Part shown: positions 11,127-20,884 of the stretch, in pieces
Numbering within the stretch: the first letter of the stretch is position 1
Layout of the letters: each line of letters opens with the position of its first letter
Source: Meira nashicola
Taxonomy: Eukaryota; Basidiomycota; Exobasidiomycetes; Exobasidiales; Brachybasidiaceae
Direction of reading: 5' to 3'
NCBI GenBank assembly: GCA_001600355.1
Contig: BCJU01000002.1
Coordinates: 3,348,001 to 3,412,000 of the forward strand
DNA length: 64,000 nucleotides
Translations under genes and position numbers: made by a program
The notes under the pieces: model-generated
Database searches by the model: none
The model's input: only the letters and a program-made list of their open reading frames with translations
Told to the model about the DNA's origin: nothing

Positions 11127-12656
11127 CTATTTTCCAGTTTCATCACGTACTTCGCTGCTGCTAAAGTTTAAGATTCCTGCTTGATCCAATTTGCCCACAA
11201 TGTCTTCTGCTTCTTCAACTTTCATTGATCCGAGGATCTTGTTTACCTCTTCAAGCGATTTGGACTCTAAAGCTTTTCTGAAATTTTCAGGGAAAGATTG
11301 ATAAAGATCCCATCGATGTTGCAATACGGCACGAACTTGCTCAACATCCATCTTTTCTGCTAGCTCAGCATCCAATTCAATCTTTTCCGGTGGTGGTCCT
11401 TCAGGCACTTCGAAAGAGATGATGGTATTTGGATCTTCGGCAACCAATTGAATTTGTTCTTCTCCTGCTCCTTCTCCCGATGCGGCTGCACTTCCTTGTT
11501 CAGATTGAATGGCTTTGCAGCGTTCGGCAATGCGAGTATATGTACTCAAAACATCATTAAAGTATACCACTGCTGCCTTTCCACCGGTGCCACGCATCCT
11601 TTGAAAGAATAAATTAACCCCATCTTTACCCAATTTATTACAATATTGAACCAATAATCCTTTTTCAACACATTTTCGCGATAGCGCACCTTCTCCACGC
11701 ATTTGTGCCTGAAACGCTTCCACAAGCAGAGCATCTGTTGCACTTGTATCTTCACGAATGATCTCCTTGTGCTTTGAAAGATGTTGAAGGGCAATGTCAA
11801 ATGGCTCTGCTTTGACATCGCGCATCGGATTGAAATTGTTCGGTAGACCTGCTGCTGTGAGCGGTAAATTTGGCAGGCAGCTAGGTAATTTGGCAAAAGC
11901 GGCCACGGATGGAAGAAGCGTAGGCAATTCTTCATCGTCATCGTCATTGCTGGATTTCTTTTGTACCTGATCTGATGGTGCGGCTGGAGTTTCTGCTGAA
12001 GGTGCTGCTGCTGTTGAGCTCGATCCGGAATTCAGCGTCTCGATAGTTGTCTCCTTGGTCTTGCCTTTAGATTTAGAGGATGATGGAATCTCTTCTTCTT
12101 TGTTTACATATCCAGAAGACCACCCTTCCCTTATTCCATCGCTAGTAATTTTACGTTTATCCTCTTCTTCAAATTGGTCAATATTGCTAATGACTTCTTT
12201 CTGCCTTTGAGACAATTTGCCTTGGTGCTCTTTCAATTTTTCAACTAATGCAGCGTCTAATTCTTCACCTTGCTTTCCTTTTACCGAAGGTTCTTCTTTG
12301 ATCTGCAAAAGGAGAGAAAGCATCATATCGTCCGAAGTAGGACCTTCTGGACCATCTGTGTTTCCACGTTCTGCTCTTCCTGCTGTTAATCTAGACACTT
12401 CTCTAGAATAGAAAGAGCTACCTTCTGTAATTGTTGATTTTGTCACTTCATCCAACATTGGCTTCAATTTATCATTAATCTCTCTTTCCGCTTTTAAATT
12501 CGATAAATCTTGCTTTCGCAAATCACGTTTTTCATGAATATCACGTTGTTTCCATCGAATGAAAGACTTTTTATCCACATTTGGATGTACTTCTACATCG
12601 CTATCATCAGATAATTCTAAATTATCCCACTTTGAATAATTTAATTTGCCAACCAT
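11127..12656 (-). CDS. CDC37: Hsp90 co-chaperone CDC37
   Basis: CDC37 delivers client kinases to Hsp90. The 509-residue product begins MVGKLNYSKWDNLELSDDSD, the family's hallmark N-terminus. Its Ser followed by acidic residues corresponds to the CK2 phosphorylation site known in other species. The kinase-binding N-terminal region is followed by an acidic, Ser-rich linker (about 185-245). The central Hsp90-binding domain (about 250-400, including FNPMRDVKAEPFDIALQHLS) and a helical C-terminal domain (HRWDLYQSFPENFRKALES) come next. The ATG is at 12654-12656. Its partner HSP90 lies 18 kb away, with unrelated genes between. Family assignment is firm. Confidence 0.95.
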   Translation of the reverse strand: MVGKLNYSKWDNLELSDDSDVEVHPNVDKKSFIRWKQRDIHEKRDLRKQDLSNLKAEREINDKLKPMLDEVTKSTITEGSSFYSREVSRLTAGRAERGNTDGPEGPTSDDMMLSLLLQIKEEPSVKGKQGEELDAALVEKLKEHQGKLSQRQKEVISNIDQFEEEDKRKITSDGIREGWSSGYVNKEEEIPSSSKSKGKTKETTIETLNSGSSSTAAAPSAETPAAPSDQVQKKSSNDDDDEELPTLLPSVAAFAKLPSCLPNLPLTAAGLPNNFNPMRDVKAEPFDIALQHLSKHKEIIREDTSATDALLVEAFQAQMRGEGALSRKCVEKGLLVQYCNKLGKDGVNLFFQRMRGTGGKAAVVYFNDVLSTYTRIAERCKAIQSEQGSAAASGEGAGEEQIQLVAEDPNTIISFEVPEGPPPEKIELDAELAEKMDVEQVRAVLQHRWDLYQSFPENFRKALESKSLEEVNKILGSMKVEEAEDIVGKLDQAGILNFSSSEVRDETGK

Positions 12657-13791
12657 TCTTGCAATCTGAGAAGACTCTTAAAGGGTGATGGTTTAATAAG
12701 TCCCTAATGAAGAACAAAGAAGAATATATGCATGAGTGTTGGACTCGCTAGATTAAAGAGTGCTATTGAGCGGTAAAACGCGTTCAAATGTTCTTTACGC
12801 CTCCATTTGCATCTTTGTGCTGCTTTATTAGAATATTAAAGTGCAGATGTCCGCCCTGCCTACGCTTTGGTGTCATAGACACTTTTGGATGAGTGCAGGT
12901 ATGATGTAGGATGTGACATTAATTGGATTCCCACTCGAGGATTAAGGATTAAATCAATTAGTAAATAGATAAGAATAGAAGTTTCTATGAAATCGCTGAT
13001 GAGATAATGTGGTGCCGATTGATGATCATGACTTTTGCCCCCATTAGAGATCAAGAAGTCGAGATAAAATGCAATAGTTAAATCCTTATTTTCATAAAAA
13101 GAAGTATTTCTAAAATTGATTCTTAATCGGCAATCAAAGGTTATCCTATCATTGATGAAGGGACCTTATCGAATGATCAACATTAATGCTTTGTGTACAA
13201 TGTATGTGTACACTGATGAATTTCCTGACTGACTGAAGTAGACCCCTCTCTAGACTATAATTCGAGGATCACCACTGGGAAAAGGGCCCAGCGCAACGCC
13301 GCGTAGGAGAGCGCGTCATGTATGTAATGTAGCAAGATAGGAGCGGCGGATTAGCTGTGGGTGAAAGTGACGCTCAGGCGGGCGCGCGCCCTATATTCGT
13401 GACTTTTGTGCGTACAATAGTGCTTTACTGCTCCTGCTTTGTTGCTATTTAAAAGCGTCTTGACATTTTAAGGCGCAATTGTGGGCTAGAGCTCGGGATA
13501 AGGATTATGAACATTGTGGTGTATCAGGGAGAAAGAAAATGTATGATCGTTTCATCATAATCAAATACCATCACATAGCAAAATAAGGACAAAAAAGATC
13601 AGATCTCAAGATCAAAATTGAAACAGATCTAGATTAAAGATTCGAGCAGGTCTCATAAGCGAGAAGATCTAAAAGACCTCAATTCATCTACGTTTCATTT
13701 AGAATACAACCTAATACGACTTTATAGTTGAGTATATTCTGGTTATCTGAGATAGCTAAGCTTCAAACGCTATTTAAAGAAATATCCAAAG
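12657..13791. other. Divergent intergenic region between CDC37 and RAB11
   Basis: About 1.1 kb without a credible gene. The RAB-proximal part (13596-13670) has five AGATC elements in about 75 nt, possibly in the 5' leader. A GC-richer patch lies at about 13270-13400, and TAGACTAT occurs near 13253. No tRNA or other structured RNA was recognised by eye. Confidence 0.5.
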
Positions 13792-14505
13792 ATGGCTGCT
13801 GAATCCAATTATGATTATCTATTCAAAGTGAGTATCGCAGTACGAATTGCCTTTTAATTCATCATACTGAACATTACATCTAACCTTTTCCCCACTAAGG
13901 TCGTCTTGATCGGTGACTCAGGCACAGGTAAGAGTAACCTTTTGTCACGATTTACGCGCAACGAATTCAGTTTGGAAAGCAAGAGTACGATCGGTGTTGA
14001 ATTTGCAACGAGAAGTATTGCGGTCGACGGAAAGACTGTTAAAGCACAAATTTGGGATACAGCCGGTCAAGAACGTTATCGTGCAATCACATCAGCTTAT
14101 TATCGCGGAGCAGTAGGTGCATTGCTGGTGTACGATATTGCCAAGCATCCTACATACGTAAACGTTAGTCGTTGGTTGAAAGAATTACGGGATCATGCTG
14201 ATAGCAATATCGTGATCATGTTGGTGGGAAACAAGAGTGATTTGAGACATTTACGTGCCGTTCCAACAGACGAAGCAAAGGCATTCGCAGCAGAAAACAA
14301 CCTTTCCTTCATCGAAACATCTGCTTTGGACGCATCCAATGTAGAACAAGCATTCCAAAACATTTTGACAGAGATTTACCGCATCGTTTCAAATAAGGCT
14401 TTGCAATCATCAGATGATGTTATCAAACCTTCCGGTGGAGAAACAATCACTGTTCAACCTTCGGCGGATGATGGAGGTCAACAGAAGAAGGGTGGCTGCT
14501 GTTGA
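13792..14505 (+). CDS. YPT3: RAB11/YPT3-type small GTPase
   Basis: This is a Rab11-class GTPase for post-Golgi and recycling vesicle traffic. There are two exons: 13792-13827 ([12 protein letters not shown]) and 13900-14505, separated by a 72-nt intron (GTGAGT donor, CTAAC branch-like site at 13880-13884, AAG acceptor). The 213-residue product has all G-box motifs: [25 protein letters not shown] and TSAL. It ends in GGCC, a double-cysteine geranylgeranylation site. The YDYLFK start and the [12 protein letters not shown] stretch are Rab11-specific. The frame from 13906 begins with TTG and lacks exon 1, so I do not use it. Confidence 0.96.
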
Positions 14506-14846
14506 TCAAATCGAAAAGGAATGGAAGGCAATGGAAGCGAGTTTGGTCAAAAGACGGCCACTTTGCTTCCAGCGTACTCCGTCTGCTTTTTCGATTTGTA
14601 AGAAGCAATAATTGTGTTTGACTTCAACTTTTGACTCGCATCCGTTATTGTGCTATGTTCAATTTTCAAATGTATGACTTTTCTCTTTCCCTCCTTACCT
14701 GTTCTAACCCTTTTGGGCATATTCTACAATACTGTTTGAATAGAATCGACTTATACGAGTGTGCTGAAATGATAAATGTAGAAATACAGTGAAGAAGAAG
14801 TTGTGAGGTATATGTATATATGCTGTGCTATTAAATGAAGTAGTCC
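14506..14846. other. Convergent 3' spacer
   Basis: Short AT-rich 3'-UTR sequence between the RAB11 stop and the stop of the opposite gene. Nothing else is seen. Confidence 0.5.
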
Positions 14847-15422
14847 TTATTTGCCCTGCCGTATCTTTTCTAACAGATCACGCATCTGATCTCGTTCATT
14901 TTGCCTTCTGATAGTATCCTGATCTTGTGCTTGTTTTTCTCTCGACTTTTGTGCGTTCTTTTGTGCTGCTCTGAAACTGTCCTGGGCTCTTTGTCGCTGT
15001 AGTAGTGGATCAGAACGTGAAGAAGAAGACGAGGAAGAGGAGGATGGACCGGAAGCATTGGAAGAATTTGGAGAACGGAACGGGTCTGGTTCATCATGCG
15101 GTTCTCCTGGATCTTCAACTGCATACAAAAGAGGTCAGTATACTACGATCATACACTTTTCTTTTCTTATTCTACAATATGACCACTCACCTTGTCTTCT
15201 CCAAGCTTCTTGAGCTTGTTCACTCATAGTGGGCTCTTGTGGATCTCTGTTAATGTATGGCGGAACAGGTTTACCTTGCATTCTTGCAGGAAAATGATCG
15301 GCTTCATGTACCAATCTATCTACCATTCGAAAAAAAGCTGGAGATTGTTGTAATCGCCTTGTTAATGCTGTTGTAAGAAAAGCAGTTGCTAACCTAATAA
15401 GCATAGGAGGTATAGGCGCCAT
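14847..15422 (-). CDS. Hypothetical 167-residue protein, possibly mitochondrial
   Basis: I do not recognise this gene. It has two exons, 15191-15422 and 14847-15118, and a 72-nt intron at 15119-15190 (GTGAGT donor, CTGAC branch-like site, GCAG acceptor). The splice joins ...EAWRRQ-V-EDPGEPHDEP in phase 1. The N-terminus (MAPIPPMLIRLATAFLTTAL) is a hydrophobic/amphipathic helix that could be a mitochondrial signal or single membrane anchor. A conserved-looking block SPAFFRMVDRLVHEADHF follows. After the splice come a poly-Ser stretch and a charged C-terminal helix rich in Gln/Arg/Lys (about 115-165), likely coiled coil. Clean splice sites and retained frame across them support a real gene. Function is unknown. 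Confidence 0.7.
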
Positions 15423-16003
15423 GATGAATTACAAATATTCGTTTAATTGTGATGGTTCATGTAGTGGAGTCTATTTCCGATGACAATCAAATTATTAATG
15501 CTTAACGCCGCTAATGATATCTGTTGAGATCAAGCTTGGGCTGAACATAAGGTCCAAGGCACATTACAAACATTGTATTTGGTAGAACGCGTACGGCAAA
15601 TCACTCTTAAAAAGAAAAAATTATTCTTTACGCCCTTCTGCGCGCAGCTTGCGGTGCTGCTTCTGTGTAGACTACAAATCTGCACGCATTAAAGGAAGTT
15701 TAAGAAGGCAATCAAAATGGGTAATTTTTGCCTTTAAAGGTAGGCGAGCAAGCAGGTCCGCATCCATTTTGCCTCCATCTTTATCACTACATCAAAACTA
15801 CATCGTATCGATTCAACCTATTCTTGATTGTCACGTTTCTGTCTTATCAGTTGCATTTCAGCATACGTTTTTTTCTAGCATACTTTGCCACCTTTTTACG
15901 ATTCTTCAGTGGTTCATTTATCTCGACGTGAAACATTCCTATCCGATCAAAAGAATTCGAAGCGCCACAATTGTGATCTGACATATCAGCGACATCTTTC
16001 AGT
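15423..16003. other. Divergent promoter region upstream of eIF4E
   Basis: About 580 bp. It holds a TGTAGACTACA copy of the recurring motif at 15666-15676, about 330 bp before the eIF4E ATG, followed by a pyrimidine-rich leader. No gene is supported. Confidence 0.5.
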
Positions 16004-16867
16004 ATGGCTACCACCTCATCTCTACCTGCAGTACCAGCAGCTGCTTCTAGTGCTGCTCTGGATTCTGCCATCACAGAAACAAACGCAAAAGAATCAGCTA
16101 ACGGAGTCGATCAAAGCGGTGCAGATCAAAGTACAGCATCTGCAAATGGAGCGGAAGACGCAGACGATTCAATCAGAACAGTATTCACAGATCCAGAAAA
16201 TTTCAACGTCAAACATCCTCTATTTCACAATTGGACTTTATGGTTCGATAATCCTTCAGCAAAAGGACTAAGCGTTAAAACTCCAGGAGGTAAAGATAGT
16301 TGGGGTGAGGATTTGAACAAGGTAGTCGATTTCGATTCGGTTGAAGAATTTTGGGGATTGTACAATAATGTCATTCCACCATCTGCTCTACCGCAAAAGG
16401 CAAATTATTACCTTTTCAAAGAGGGCATCAAACCTGCATGGGAAGACCCGGCAAACACAAACGGAGGAAAATGGAGCATTCAACTACCTAGAGATAAGAG
16501 CAAAGCAGGAATCGATCGTCTTTGGCTTTATACAATGTTGGCCGCTATCGGAGAAACACTTGAATCACAAACTCCAGCAGATTCTTCTGACCCAAATCCG
16601 GATATTGTTACGGGTGTTATCATGTCAGCAAGATCAGCGTTCTACCGTATTGCAATTTGGACTAGAAAAGCAGAAGATCCCGTGGAAGAAGCAGCACCAG
16701 GAAGTGTTGGAAGGCATTTACTCGAAATTGGCCAACATTTCAAAACGCAAATTCTAGGATACGAATTAAATCAAAAAGTCAGTCATGCAGGAGGATTGAC
16801 CAGCGAAGTAGAATTCCAAAGTCACAAAGAGAGTGAAAAGAAGAAAGGAAAGAAGTTTGTCATCTAA
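16004..16867 (+). CDS. TIF45: Translation initiation factor eIF4E
   Basis: This is the mRNA cap-binding subunit of eIF4F. The product is 287 residues, longer than the usual ~210-220. The extra length is a disordered Ala/Ser/Asp-rich N-terminus (about 1-65) and a Lys-rich tail. The core shows HPLFHNWTLWFDNP (Trp77, Trp80), the eIF4G-binding dorsal Trp in VEEFWGLYN (Trp117), and the cap-stacking pair in KPAWEDP (Trp146-Glu147). Trp80 is probably the second cap-stacking tryptophan. GGKWSIQL and RLWLYTMLAAIGE complete the fold. It is a single exon with its ATG at 16004. It is convergent with the HAD/F-box gene. Confidence 0.96.
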   Translation: MATTSSLPAVPAAASSAALDSAITETNAKESANGVDQSGADQSTASANGAEDADDSIRTVFTDPENFNVKHPLFHNWTLWFDNPSAKGLSVKTPGGKDSWGEDLNKVVDFDSVEEFWGLYNNVIPPSALPQKANYYLFKEGIKPAWEDPANTNGGKWSIQLPRDKSKAGIDRLWLYTMLAAIGETLESQTPADSSDPNPDIVTGVIMSARSAFYRIAIWTRKAEDPVEEAAPGSVGRHLLEIGQHFKTQILGYELNQKVSHAGGLTSEVEFQSHKESEKKKGKKFVI

Positions 16868-17233
16868 AAAGTTAGGGCGATTTCACGCCCGGTTTCGCAA
16901 AGATCGAGTCGTATATTTGAGCATGAGTAGAAAATGGTGCAAATTGCATCACATTTAACATCACGAGATTATGCCGACACCGGCAAGTATGATCATGTAT
17001 CATTACATCTCAAGACCAACAGCAATTGGGTCCAGTTCTATACTACATGCATTCTCCATTTTTCACACTCATCCAAAAATCACTTGGTTCTTGCGCTTAC
17101 CTCATGTACGTTTACTCTCAAAAATCACGCAGTACATTATCTTCTGCTAATGGTATATCTCAAAATTCAAACGTAGTAGTATGAAACGGTAAATGAGAAA
17201 TGTACAATCCCAGTCTATTAGGTATATGTTTTT
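16868..17233. other. Convergent 3' spacer
   Basis: About 365 bp between two stop codons. Only AT-rich 3' sequence is seen. Confidence 0.5.
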
Positions 17234-20200
17234 TCATGCTTTCTTGAAAATCGAAGACCATACTTGACGCAATTCCGTCAAATCTTTAATTACTGCATCA
17301 CCAATCTTTTCTGCATCATCGTTATCTGCGGATTGTGTTCCATTCTGATTTATTCCTTCTCCATTATTCTCATCTTCTACCTCCTTTGAGCTTTCATCTA
17401 TCCATCCCTTAGAATGTGATGATCCTACAAAGTTCATGCAATATACCAATCCTTCACTCGTTCCTACTACGCAACGATCCGGATCCAAAACTAATGACAT
17501 CGGATTGCGTGAAGGTGTTGCCAATTGATCTTTCATCGATTGCCATTCACCTCCAATCGGTACGACACTTTGAGGTTGTGCGATTGTTTGATGCGATGCA
17601 GAGTCTCCGTTGATTTTTTCTTCAGTATGTTCAGTGTTTCCATTTCCATTCTCTTGGGCATGACTTAGTCCATTGGCGGCTTTATGAGTTGGCAATGCAG
17701 TTCTGTGCTCTTCGAAAGTGGTGGTATACAATCTCCTATCAGCTCCTGCACGGCTACTGAATCTGCTAGCGCAAACAATTCTTCTCTTCGCTGCATCAAC
17801 ACATCCAACCGCACCTTCAGGTGTATCAATCACGCTTAAAACCAAAGGAGCAACTGATAAATTTGGAGCGATTCGGGTTCCAGATTGATTTGTACTTTCG
17901 TCACTTTCATGAGGAATTTCTTCGTGTGCTTTCATTCTTTGTGAAGTTAATCTAGGTGGTGTTGAAAAGGTAGAATTTGTAGGAGAGACAATGGGTGAAG
18001 TTGGACCAGAGCGACTTGCGTTCGAAAGACGAGAAATTGTGCGAACAGGTTTTAAAGGCGTATTTGCTTTCATCGCTGAGATTGCAGTAGGTGTGCGAGC
18101 TCTTGGTGACATTGCTGTCGAATCTCCCAATCCAACAATCGAATTTCTTTTCACAGCGGAATATGGCGAACGAGGTGATGCTGGAAGTGAATTACGCAAA
18201 GATTGTGTCCCAGTATGACCGGAAGGAGTAACAGATTTGACGGGAGTATTCGATCCAGCTCCAACAGACCTCCTTGGTGTGCCTGAAATCGAACTCGTTA
18301 AAGCGAGAGATGATCTCCTATTCAAATTTGATGCAACTGTGCTGGTAGTCGATACAGTACTAGCAGTAGAATCTCTTCTTGCTCTTGTTGGCCTTTTGAT
18401 TGGAACAATGTGTTCCTGCCATTGAAGGTGAATGACCGTATTATGTGATCCCATTGTAATCGTATTTCGATGAGCAGCAAACCACTGCATCATATTTGAG
18501 CCGTCTTTCAAGCCAGATAATCGACTGGCCAAATTTGGAGCTAATTTTGATACGTCAAATTGACCGATCATCTCTTTCTTTGGCGAAGAAAGATCAAAAG
18601 TACGAATGATACCATCCACAGTAACGGCAACAATTTTATCATGATCAACAATCGATACGCCCAATGAAACATTAGACTGTTGGCCAAAACGGACGATTTT
18701 GGTACCATTCTTCCAATCCCATACAACGATTGCTTTATCTTGACCAACGCTTACCAAATACTCTGAATTCAAAGCAACATTTCTAATTCCACGATTATGA
18801 CCACTGAGTGTCTGAAGCAATGTCCAATTACGCATGTCCCAAACCATAACCCGACCGGTATCGTATAATCCAGCTGCCAAGATACCTTCTTCTGCCAAAA
18901 AATCCAGACAAGCAATCGCTTTTGCTTTCAATACTTTTTTACATGCTCCCGTGGTTAAATCCCAAACGCGAATAGTTTCATCATATGATCCGGTTACCAA
19001 AGTTGTACGACCTTTGAGCTTCATTGCTGTAACAAAACCTGTATGACCTGGCATGAGAGTAATGCTTTGACATATACCTTTTGCCCAATTGCGCTCACGA
19101 AAGTATAATCCTTTTACCATCGGTTCCCAACCTGTCGGATCTGTGGGTGGCGTTAATGGAATACTATCGCCCATCGTCAACACCAAGGCATATGAGCGCC
19201 AAAGGTCAGGGTGAACGGAGATTGCATTCCATCTTTTCGAGACTAAGCGACATCGAAGTAAATCATGAATATGTAATCTTTCGAAAATCTTTAGATGGAC
19301 ATCGTCCGGCAAAGCGCTTATGATGTCCCTTGTAAGTGAGAGGCGCTTCTTTAGCACATTTTGCATTCCAGCGATATCTCCAGGCAGACAGGCATCCAAA
19401 ATTATGTCTAAAAGTTTACGTCGTGAATGGGCATCCAACATTCGTACTTGCGCTTTAACTTTCTCCTCATCAAATGTCGATGTTGACGCCTTGGATGTGA
19501 GAGTAGAAGTGTCAAACTTATCAAGGCTGTTTGGACCTTGAGCGTCTTTCTGTGTTGTATCTTCTTCTTCTTCGTCTTCGTCAAACAAAACACAATGTCC
19601 CCATCCTAATTTCTTGGCAGCTCGAATGTTCAAAGCGGAATCATCTACAAAATAACATCGATTTGTATCCTTCATTCCAACAATTTGAAGAGCACCATCA
19701 TAAAATTCTCGTTCAGGTTTACAAGCAAAATTGTGTAAAGCATAATCGCAGTAAATAATTCCTTCAATGTATTGATCCAATTCCAATAATCGTAAACAAC
19801 GTAAAGCATGAGTTTTATATGCATTTGTTAAAGCCCATATCCGACATTTTGAAAGATCCAAATCTTCTAACATCTTTTTAACGTTTTCATCAGGTCTAAG
19901 AATTTCATCTAATGGTAATGCAGCATCGCATTTTGCATCATAATCCAAAGCATCGATCTCATGATGCATAACTAATCCTCTAATCGCCAATCCGTATTCT
20001 TTGTAATATCGTTTATGTAATCTTTGTGTTTCTTCTTCTGATAATCCTAATCCACGAAAATATGCTTTGATTCTCTTTGTCATCAATTCTGCAATCCTTG
20101 TCGATTTTTTGTATAATGTATTATCAATATCTAGCCAAACGATTGCTCTTTTATCATCGCCGATCTCTAATGCGCCATCTTTTAAAGGATGAACACCCAC

Positions 20201-20467
20201 TCGAAGTGTGCTCGAAGATGCATGTGCGTTGGGATTAAAGCATTCTTTTTCCTTGCCAGTAAGTGAGTCTTTGGAAGTCTGGCTTGCATCGTTGCCCTTT
20301 GCATCATTTATCCTTCCTCTTGCCTGGCTGCCGTTAGAAATGGAAGGCGAACTCTTGTGCAAAGATTGATTGATATTGGTCTTTTCGCCTATCTTTACTC
20401 CATTTTTGTCAACCTTTTTGCTGACTGGTGAAACAACTTTGGACATTGCTTTCAACCCTTCAATCAT
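17234..20467 (-). CDS. HAD-type nucleotidase / F-box / WD40 fusion protein
   Basis: One continuous 1077-residue frame joins two normally separate proteins. Residues about 105-300 are a Sdt1/Phm8-like HAD hydrolase (pyrimidine or nucleotide 5'-nucleotidase family). It has motif I WLDIDNTLYKKS (nucleophile and acid Asp), motif II LTNAY, motif III Lys in CKPEREFYD, and motif IV FVDDSALN. After an acidic linker, an F-box lies at about 383-430 (ISALPDDVHLKIFERL ... CRLVSKRWNAIS). WD40 repeats run from about 470 (GHTGFVTAMKL ... GSYDETIRVWDL; GHNRGIRNVAL ... GQDKAIVVWDW) to about 690. A long Ser/Thr-rich segment and further blade-like strands follow near the C-terminus. All four HAD motifs look intact, so catalysis is plausible. 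The F-box suggests an SCF ubiquitin-ligase substrate receptor. The ATG is at 20465-20467. Confidence 0.85.
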   Translation of the reverse strand: MIEGLKAMSKVVSPVSKKVDKNGVKIGEKTNINQSLHKSSPSISNGSQARGRINDAKGNDASQTSKDSLTGKEKECFNPNAHASSSTLRVGVHPLKDGALEIGDDKRAIVWLDIDNTLYKKSTRIAELMTKRIKAYFRGLGLSEEETQRLHKRYYKEYGLAIRGLVMHHEIDALDYDAKCDAALPLDEILRPDENVKKMLEDLDLSKCRIWALTNAYKTHALRCLRLLELDQYIEGIIYCDYALHNFACKPEREFYDGALQIVGMKDTNRCYFVDDSALNIRAAKKLGWGHCVLFDEDEEEEDTTQKDAQGPNSLDKFDTSTLTSKASTSTFDEEKVKAQVRMLDAHSRRKLLDIILDACLPGDIAGMQNVLKKRLSLTRDIISALPDDVHLKIFERLHIHDLLRCRLVSKRWNAISVHPDLWRSYALVLTMGDSIPLTPPTDPTGWEPMVKGLYFRERNWAKGICQSITLMPGHTGFVTAMKLKGRTTLVTGSYDETIRVWDLTTGACKKVLKAKAIACLDFLAEEGILAAGLYDTGRVMVWDMRNWTLLQTLSGHNRGIRNVALNSEYLVSVGQDKAIVVWDWKNGTKIVRFGQQSNVSLGVSIVDHDKIVAVTVDGIIRTFDLSSPKKEMIGQFDVSKLAPNLASRLSGLKDGSNMMQWFAAHRNTITMGSHNTVIHLQWQEHIVPIKRPTRARRDSTASTVSTTSTVASNLNRRSSLALTSSISGTPRRSVGAGSNTPVKSVTPSGHTGTQSLRNSLPASPRSPYSAVKRNSIVGLGDSTAMSPRARTPTAISAMKANTPLKPVRTISRLSNASRSGPTSPIVSPTNSTFSTPPRLTSQRMKAHEEIPHESDESTNQSGTRIAPNLSVAPLVLSVIDTPEGAVGCVDAAKRRIVCASRFSSRAGADRRLYTTTFEEHRTALPTHKAANGLSHAQENGNGNTEHTEEKINGDSASHQTIAQPQSVVPIGGEWQSMKDQLATPSRNPMSLVLDPDRCVVGTSEGLVYCMNFVGSSHSKGWIDESSKEVEDENNGEGINQNGTQSADNDDAEKIGDAVIKDLTELRQVWSSIFKKA

Positions 20468-20884
20468 AAGATTAAGGATGTAAGTTTGCCCTCATTGGTG
20501 AGCGAAAACCTTAATAGGATGTTCAATGAGTGTTGCTTCGTGTATGCATACACTAGCGTTTTTTTCGCCTTCCTGCGTCACACTGATCAAAGCGGGGAAT
20601 TACAAATATTAAAAAAGGCACGGCCTTAAAATGTCTTTAAGCCTTCAGATACAAAGAGCAAAGCAACAGGGCTGTAGTAGGCCCAAGGCTTGTGTGTGCT
20701 AATACAGCTGCGCTTTGTGTCTCATAATTTATTTTTGTAATCCCGAGCCCCTTTGCATCTGAACCCCATTCGTCCATTGTGTAGAGGGACGTATAACAAG
20801 CTTCAGTAACGAATACACCTCTTTTTGTGGGGGAAACAAGTCCAACTCTCATCTTCATTCATCGATTCACCCGTTCGAACAAAA
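20468..20884. other. Divergent promoter region
   Basis: About 415 bp between divergent starts. No gene or distinctive repeat was recognised. Confidence 0.45.
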
